Shown piece after piece: positions 59,243 through 64,000 of a stretch of DNA of 64,000 bases (positions are counted from its first letter, which is position 1; each line of letters opens with the position of its first letter). This DNA comes from Nakamurella alba (GTDB taxonomy: Bacteria; Actinomycetota; Actinomycetes; Mycobacteriales; Nakamurellaceae). The notes under the pieces are model-generated. The model did not search any database. It worked only from the letters and a program-made list of their open reading frames with translations, and was not told where the DNA came from. The stretch spans positions 434,001 to 498,000 of the forward strand of contig NZ_WLYK01000005.1 in the NCBI RefSeq assembly GCF_009707545.1, in the 5' to 3' direction. Made by a program: the position numbers and the translations under genes.

Positions 59243-60642
59243 CGGGTGCCTTCCGTGCTGGAGCTCTCGGATGTCGGGGCCGGCGCTGTCGGTGCTGCTG
59301 AAGTCGGTGCTTCTGATGTCGGTGCTGCTGATGGTGTTGATGCAGTGGGACTGCTGGCGTTCAGCGAGTCGGTGATGGCCGAGAAGATCGGCGCCACCGG
59401 CGATCCGCCGGCGGGGGTCCAGCTCAGGTTGGTGAGCACGACGACGGTCGTGCCGCGGGAGGGTGAGTGGGCGGCGAAGGAGTTGAACCCGGGCATCGCG
59501 CCGCCGTAGAGGTGGAAGTCGCCCTGGGTCGCCATCCCGAACCCGTAACGGACCGAGTCCGCCGTGGTCACGCCGTCGTCGGCGATGTCCTTGTTCCACT
59601 CCAGCCGCTGCGCCTGGTCGATCAGCGGTCCGTCGACGACAGCGGTGAAGTAGTCGGCCAGCGCTGATGCGGAGGCGTAGCCGGCGCCGGCGGTCCACGC
59701 GTAGGACGGATCCAGATCGGAGCGGTCCACCGGCAGCAGCTCGCCGGCCGCGGCCGCCTCGCGCTGTTCGGTCGGCAGCACCCGGTTGTCGGCCGGGGTC
59801 TCGAAGGCGTAGCCGTCGGGGTGCGGGGAGGGCAGGTCGTCGGTGGTGCCGGACAGTCCGATGGCGTTCTCGTCGAGCTCGAGCGGGTCGAACAGCATCG
59901 TCCGGAAGGCGGTGGCGGCGTCCTGACCGGTGACCTTCTCGATCACCAGGCCGAGCAGGATGTAGTCGGTGTTGGAGTAGAGGAATCCGGCCGGCCCGGT
60001 CTGCACCGGATGGGCGAAGGAGATGTCGAGCAGCTCCTGCGGCGTCCAGACCTTGGTCGGGTCCGCGGTGGCCGTCTTACGGAAGCCAGCGTCCTGGTCG
60101 TAGGAGAACAGCCCGCTGCGGTACTCGCCGAGCTCCTGCAGGGTCAGCTCGTCGCCGCCCGGGACGCCGTCGACGTAGTCCGAGATGGGGTCCTGCAGTG
60201 AGAGCTTCCCCTGCTCCTCGAGCTTGAGCAGGATGCTCGCGGTCATGGTGGCGGTGATGTCGGCGAGCCGGAACACGTCATCGGTGGTCACCGCTTCGCC
60301 GCCGCCGACCGTCCGGGTGCCGAACGCCTCGGTCCAGTCGCCCTGCGCCTCGTCGCGCACCAGCACCACCGCTCCGGGGACGCCGTTCTTCGCCAGCGCC
60401 TCTTCGATCTGCGGCCGAAGTGTGGCGACGTAGGCGGGCTCGGTGGTCGTTGCGCCGGAGGTCGTTGCTCCTGAGGGCGCGGCGGTGTTCGAGGTCGGGG
60501 CCGCCGACGTCGATGCGTCCGGAGCCGCTGTCCCGGTGCTGGTCTCGGACTCGGTGGTCGAGGTGCAACCGGCCAGCAGCGCGGCCGCCACCAGTAGCGA
60601 CAGGGGTGCCCGGGTGCGCCGGGCCAGGTCTCTGGGGTTCAT
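59239..60642 (-). CDS. Beta-lactamase-fold lipoprotein with lost SxxK
   Basis: A 467-residue lipoprotein: signal peptide with lipobox LAGC (Cys26), a Ser/Thr linker to about residue 68, then a class C beta-lactamase/PBP-like domain. The nucleophile segment reads FRLADITATM at 124-133, so Asp128 replaces the catalytic Ser and Ala131 the Lys. YSNTD is kept as the second motif, and the third region is LYGGAMPGFN. Ordinary serine hydrolysis should be impossible. It heads a three-gene operon with two secreted paralogues and carries the SARP-type box. The TAGCGT -10 is 7 nt before the ATG, so it is leaderless. Confidence 0.82.
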   Translation of the reverse strand: MNPRDLARRTRAPLSLLVAAALLAGCTSTTESETSTGTAAPDASTSAAPTSNTAAPSGATTSGATTTEPAYVATLRPQIEEALAKNGVPGAVVLVRDEAQGDWTEAFGTRTVGGGEAVTTDDVFRLADITATMTASILLKLEEQGKLSLQDPISDYVDGVPGGDELTLQELGEYRSGLFSYDQDAGFRKTATADPTKVWTPQELLDISFAHPVQTGPAGFLYSNTDYILLGLVIEKVTGQDAATAFRTMLFDPLELDENAIGLSGTTDDLPSPHPDGYAFETPADNRVLPTEQREAAAAGELLPVDRSDLDPSYAWTAGAGYASASALADYFTAVVDGPLIDQAQRLEWNKDIADDGVTTADSVRYGFGMATQGDFHLYGGAMPGFNSFAAHSPSRGTTVVVLTNLSWTPAGGSPVAPIFSAITDSLNASSPTASTPSAAPTSEAPTSAAPTAPAPTSESSSTEGTR

Positions 60643-60665
60643 GCTGCGGACGCTACGAACGCGTC

Positions 60666-60683
60666 CTCTCACCACCCTCACAC
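60666..60683 (-). promoter_or_regulatory. SARP-type direct repeat, second operon
   Basis: On the - strand GTGTGAG (60683-60677) and GTGAGAG (60672-60666) repeat with an 11-bp period, exactly as at 54096-54113. Ten nt later comes TAGCGT, then 7 nt and the ATG. The identical heptamers, period and spacing at two operons flanking a SARP gene make a regulator site very likely. Confidence 0.75.
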
Positions 60684-60718
60684 CGCTCGTTGGCGGCGGT
60701 GGGCTCGGACGAACGCCG

Positions 60719-60796
60719 TCGGTAGTCCGACTTCGGGGTGCCAGGTCGGACTAGCTTTGCCGGTAGTCCGACTTAGGGGTGCCAAGTCGGACCAAC
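60719..60796. repeat. Two tandem 41-bp hairpin units
   Basis: TAGTCCGACTT occurs at 60723 and 60764, 41 bp apart. Each copy is followed by GGGGTGCC and then AGGTCGGACTA or AAGTCGGAC, so each unit folds as a 10-11-bp stem. They lie between divergent genes, about 75-150 bp from either start. Confidence 0.65.
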
Positions 60797-60856
60797 GGAC
60801 GGTTGTCGACCATCCGGACCCTTTCCGGTGGGTGCCGGACCTGCGACGATCCCGAC

Positions 60857-61399
60857 ATGGTCGAGGCGATATTCGGGCTGGTAGGAGTGCTCCTGGGTGG
60901 GACGCTGACCTGGCTGCAGACGGTGTACAGCACCCGGCAACAGCGGGTTGCCGAGCTCGACAAGCGCCGGCACGACGAACGCGTGCGATGGATCGAGCAC
61001 AAGCGCGACGTCTTTGTCGGTCTGCAGACCACAGCACGAGCTTGGAGCAGATGTCTCACCGAGGCTTGCCTTGAGTCTCTGAACGGACGCGCCGGCGACA
61101 TATCGCTCGTCGACAGCGCGCGGGAGCTCGAGGATCGCTTCCGCGCACATCGGTACGACCTCGACATCCTGTCCGGGAGGAAAGTCAGCGAGGCAGCGTT
61201 CGAAGTCGGGAAGCGGCTCGAGATGCTGAGTGAGGCCATCGGCCTGACCACCGATCGGAACACCCTCTACCCGTCGGGCCCGCGGATCAGCTCACGGGAC
61301 GACTTGGAGACCCGCGTCCGTGAGATCAAGCGGCTGCGGGTCGCGATGGTCGTGGCCATGCGAGAGGAGATCAACGCCCCGATGCTCATCGCGCCCTGA
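60857..61399 (+). CDS. Membrane-anchored coiled-coil protein
   Basis: A 180-residue protein: one N-terminal membrane helix (about 1-22, VEAIFGLVGVLLGGTLTWLQTV), then a long charged helix (QQRVAELDKRRHDERVRWIEHKRDVF) and a helical body ending REIKRLRVAMVVAMREEI. Composition is slightly less G+C-rich than its neighbours. The helix-plus-coiled-coil layout is seen in many small hypothetical membrane proteins, some in defence or stress loci. No function is known. An upstream in-frame start at 60779 would place 26 extra residues before the membrane helix. Confidence 0.6.
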   Translation: MVEAIFGLVGVLLGGTLTWLQTVYSTRQQRVAELDKRRHDERVRWIEHKRDVFVGLQTTARAWSRCLTEACLESLNGRAGDISLVDSARELEDRFRAHRYDLDILSGRKVSEAAFEVGKRLEMLSEAIGLTTDRNTLYPSGPRISSRDDLETRVREIKRLRVAMVVAMREEINAPMLIAP

Positions 61400-61502
61400 G
61401 TCGCTCCTGTTCGGTCCGGCACAAAGCCGCACCGCGGACCCTTCGTGCAGCATCCGACCTGTCCGGAACGAAGCAGCAGCGTCAAGAGGTCGGCGCGCGT
61501 CG

Positions 61503-62075
61503 TCAGGACAGCATCGACTGCCTGACCTGCTGCGCGAGGCCGACCAGTACCGAGGGCTCGACGTCGGGGGAGCCGGAGGTTTCCGTGGTCGGGTACGGGT
61601 AGACGAGCTTCACGGAGGCCGACGCGTGGAACCACTCGACGACAAGGACGCCGGAGCCAGCCCCCTCCGAGCCGGGGTCGTTCCACATCACGGCGGGATT
61701 GCCAATGCCGTCCACCGGAGTCTGCTCCGGCCTGGTCTTGCCGAGTTGCTCCCACTCATCGATGGTTCCGAACTGCTCGGCGGAGTAGTCCGCGCGCGAG
61801 ACGCCGTCGGGGGTCGCATCGAAGGTGATGAAGAGGGTGAGCAGCCGGTCCTCGCCGAAGTAGCCGCACTCGGTCGGCTGACCGGGCGGGGTCACGCCGA
61901 AGCCGACGTTCGGGAGTGCCCTCGTGACGACGGTATCCGGGAGGTAGATGCAGGCCGATGCCGTCTCGTCCAACTCGCGCTCGACCGCCGCGGCACGAGT
62001 GGCGGATCCTTCCGTGGTGCAGCCGGCGAGCAGTGCGGTGGCGACGAGCAGCAGCGCGGGTAGGAGCCGTCTCAT
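61503..62075 (-). CDS. DUF3558-like lipoprotein
   Basis: A 190-residue lipoprotein with lipobox LAGC (Cys19). The mature domain has two Cys residues in ASACIYLPDTVV and PTECGYFGED, a pattern of DUF3558-like actinobacterial lipoproteins. It probably stays on the outer face of the membrane; the role is unknown. It is convergent with the coiled-coil gene. Confidence 0.65.
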   Translation of the reverse strand: MRRLLPALLLVATALLAGCTTEGSATRAAAVERELDETASACIYLPDTVVTRALPNVGFGVTPPGQPTECGYFGEDRLLTLFITFDATPDGVSRADYSAEQFGTIDEWEQLGKTRPEQTPVDGIGNPAVMWNDPGSEGAGSGVLVVEWFHASASVKLVYPYPTTETSGSPDVEPSVLVGLAQQVRQSMLS

Positions 62076-62224
62076 GGCGTCACCTCTGCGGTCGGGTCAG
62101 GACTCAGCAGAAGCTAGCCGCGGGTAACGGTCTCCGTGGGAGTTCCAGCACGAGCCACTCCCTCAGCCGTCAACAGCTCCCGGATACTCCGCACGTGGGT
62201 GAACCTCGGCGCGAGACCTGTGTA

Positions 62225-62268
62225 GCGTCCGTGGAAGTGGCCTAAGGAGGGACCAGTTCCACGGACGC
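62225..62268 (-). terminator. Hairpin after the acyl-CoA synthetase gene
   Basis: GCGTCCGTGGAAGTGG (62225-62240) pairs with CCAGTTCCACGGACGC (62253-62268), a 16-bp stem with one mismatch and a 12-nt loop. It starts 11 nt after the synthetase stop (- strand). The arm TTCCACGGACGCAA also occurs at 33.04 kb. Confidence 0.65.
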
Positions 62269-62279
62269 AACGCCGAAGG

Positions 62280-63935
62280 TCAGGAGACGAGTTCGCCGGA
62301 GTAGTGGTCCTTGTGGAGGCGGCGGAGCTCGCGCTTGAGGACCTTGCCCTGCCCGTCCACCGGTAGGGAGTCGAGGAACAGCACGGCCTTCGGCACCTTG
62401 TAGTTGACGGCGCGCTCCTTGCAGAAGTCGGTGAGCTCGCGGTCGGTCAGCACCGACCCGGGCTTGCGGACCACGAACGCGGTCACGGCTTCGGACCAGT
62501 ACTCGTGCGCCAGCCCGACGACGGCGACCTGCGCGACCTCGGGGTGCGCGTAGATCACCTTCTCCACCTCCTGGGAGGAGACGTTGTAGCCGCCGGACTT
62601 GATCATGTCCTTGCGGCGGTCGGCGAAGAACAGGTTCCCGTCGGCGTCGCGGCGCATGAGATCGCCGGTGTGCAGCCAACCCTGCTCGAAGGTCTCGCGG
62701 GTGCGCTCGGGGTCCTTGTAGTAGCCGAGCATCACCGCGGGCGTCCGGCACCAGGCCTCGCCGACCTCGCCCTCGGCCACCTCGACCCCGTCCGCATCGA
62801 CCAGGATCAGCTCGAGCGCGGCGACAGGCTTGCCGATCCAGGCGATGTCGCCACCGGGGATGTCCTCCAGCTCGCGGAACCAGCCGGTGCAGCCCAGCTG
62901 CGTCAGCTCGGACTGGCCCCAGTACGTCGCCCACATGAGCGCCGGCGACTTCGAGTTCCAACCGTTGATCATCGCCCGCGGCATGGTCGCGCCGTAGGTG
63001 AGCAGCCGCTGCACCGACGACAGGTCGGCGCCGAGGAACGACGCGTGCTGCACCGCGGCGAGGAAGAACGTCGGCGTCTGCACCATCGCCGTGCAGCGCT
63101 CGCGATCGATGAGATCGATGGCCAGCGCGGCGTTCACGACGCCGGGCAGGATCACCGAGGCGCCGATGCACAGCACGATGGACAGGTTCCCCAGGCCGGC
63201 GATGGTATGCAGCGGGGTGAGGTGCAGCCAGCGGTCATGCGTCCGGACGATGCCGCCGGTCAGTGAGTCGCTGTCGCACTGCGCGCCCATGCCCCAGGCC
63301 GGCGCGGTGGCGATCGCGTAGTTGCGGTGCGGGATCAGCACCGCCTTCGGGAACGCCTCGGTGCCGGAGGTGTAGATCATGAACAGCGGATCCCGCTCCT
63401 GCACCTCCGCCACCGGCTCGTCCGATCGGACCTCGGAAGCGTAGAAGTCAGCAAAGGACTCCCAGCCATCCACAGCAGGACCGGACACCACGAACGACCG
63501 CAGCGACGGCACATCGGCGCGCACCGCGTCGATCCGAGCGACCAGGCCGGCATCGGCGAGCAGCAGCACCGGCTCGGCATGCGTGATCTGGTAGGTGATC
63601 TCGGATTCGGTGAACAGGTAGTTGATGCCGGTGGTCACCGCGCCCAGCCGGGCCGCCGCCAGGTAGAGGCAGACGTAGTCGGCGGAGTTCGGGGACATCA
63701 CCGCGACCACGTCGCCGCGGCCCACGCCACGGTCGCGCAGCGACCAGGCGATCCGGTTGACCCGCGCATCCAGCTCCGCGTAGGTCAGCCGGACCGCGTT
63801 CACCCCGTCCGGGGTGTAGTAGGCCAGCGCAAGGTGGTCGGGCTGGTTGCGGGCGTGCCGGCGGATCTGGTCGCCGACGGTCGAGCGTCCGGTGACGGTG
63901 TCGTAGACGCCGACGTCGAGCTCGTCGAGGTTCAC
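62280..63935 (-). CDS. Acyl-CoA synthetase (AMP-forming)
   Basis: A 551-residue ANL-family adenylate-forming enzyme. The phosphate-binding loop is YTSGTEAFPKAV, a variant of YTSGTTGxPKG. YWGQSELTQLG, LHTGDLMRRDADG and the hinge FADRRKDMIKSGGYN are intact, and the C-terminal catalytic Lys lies in PVDGQGKVLKREL. It probably activates a fatty or aromatic acid as acyl-AMP and then acyl-CoA. The GTG start overlaps the upstream gene by 4 bp (GTGA), so it belongs to an operon that continues outside the window. Confidence 0.92.
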   Translation of the reverse strand: MNLDELDVGVYDTVTGRSTVGDQIRRHARNQPDHLALAYYTPDGVNAVRLTYAELDARVNRIAWSLRDRGVGRGDVVAVMSPNSADYVCLYLAAARLGAVTTGINYLFTESEITYQITHAEPVLLLADAGLVARIDAVRADVPSLRSFVVSGPAVDGWESFADFYASEVRSDEPVAEVQERDPLFMIYTSGTEAFPKAVLIPHRNYAIATAPAWGMGAQCDSDSLTGGIVRTHDRWLHLTPLHTIAGLGNLSIVLCIGASVILPGVVNAALAIDLIDRERCTAMVQTPTFFLAAVQHASFLGADLSSVQRLLTYGATMPRAMINGWNSKSPALMWATYWGQSELTQLGCTGWFRELEDIPGGDIAWIGKPVAALELILVDADGVEVAEGEVGEAWCRTPAVMLGYYKDPERTRETFEQGWLHTGDLMRRDADGNLFFADRRKDMIKSGGYNVSSQEVEKVIYAHPEVAQVAVVGLAHEYWSEAVTAFVVRKPGSVLTDRELTDFCKERAVNYKVPKAVLFLDSLPVDGQGKVLKRELRRLHKDHYSGELVS

Positions 63936-64000
63936 GCCTCGGCCTTCTGACCGAACTTCCCGACCGAGTAGTACTCCGAGACCGGCTTGCGGCTCAGCTT
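63932..64000 (-). CDS. Partial gene, C-terminus only
   Basis: The last 22 codons of a gene that begins beyond the window edge (peptide end KPVSEYYSVGKFGQKAEA). Its stop overlaps the GTG of the acyl-CoA synthetase gene, so the two are coupled and probably share a lipid or aromatic-acid pathway. Too little is visible to name it. Confidence 0.55.
   Translation of the reverse strand, partial: KLSRKPVSEYYSVGKFGQKAEA

Noticed and set aside
61503-62075. Defence module with the neighbouring coiled-coil gene
   Set aside because: The lipoprotein is convergent with it and looks like an ordinary DUF3558-like protein, so there is no support for a joint system.

Overview
The window is from a high-G+C actinobacterium. 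Most genes have third codon positions almost entirely G or C. It also carries F420-type luciferase-like oxidoreductases, a SARP (AfsR-like) activator, an ECF42 sigma factor with its DGPF partner, LAxTG-like sorting signals and many apparently leaderless promoters (a TANNNT box 5-7 nt before the start codon). I cannot name the genus. No rRNA, tRNA, CRISPR array or complete insertion sequence was seen.

Layout. 1-10.7 kb holds housekeeping and accessory genes: DUF2199 protein, patatin, F420/NADP reductase with a divergent TetR, glycosyltransferase, GNAT, a beta-lactamase-fold lipoprotein without its catalytic residues, an AAA ATPase, ECF42 sigma/DGPF pair and a metallophosphoesterase. 10.7-15.1 kb is a lower-G+C island with an AAA ATPase and a subtilisin-like protease that overlap by 4 bp, the architecture of the ietAS anti-phage system. 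15.1-21.6 kb holds an autoregulated ArsR/VOC pair, a GGDEF protein flanked by two genes that appear to start at AUC, a LysR regulator, three small genes and an EAL-DICT protein. 21.6-26.5 kb holds a large secreted subtilase, an 0.8-kb repeat field and a chain of three very small ORFs. 26.6-36 kb holds a LuxR-type ATPase regulator, twin zinc ribbons around an FAD oxidoreductase, a secreted beta-sandwich protein opposite a tandem-HTH regulator, and two glycine-rich wall-anchored paralogues.

36-46 kb looks like one catabolic block: a polar amino-acid ABC transporter in an operon with an aminotransferase, an HpcH/HpaI aldolase, two SDRs, three luciferase-like proteins and an Lrp-type regulator, most joined by 4-bp overlaps. 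46-48.7 kb holds a HipBA toxin-antitoxin pair and another SDR. 49-60.6 kb is centred on a SARP regulator at 54.2-57.0 kb. Two operons, one upstream (MBL-fold hydrolase, truncated hydrolase, lipoprotein hydrolase) and one downstream (catalytically dead beta-lactamase-like lipoprotein plus two secreted paralogues), carry the same 11-bp-period direct repeat at the same distance from the start codon. They are probably a SARP regulon of cell-surface proteins. A 175-bp MITE sits between the SARP gene and the second operon and supplies the stop codons of both neighbours. 60.7-64 kb holds a membrane coiled-coil protein, a lipoprotein and an acyl-CoA synthetase.

The main points for follow-up are the AUC starts, the SARP-box regulon with its unexplained secreted proteins and pseudo-enzyme, the ietAS-like island, the repeat field at 25.3-26.0 kb and the overlapping micro-ORFs beside it.
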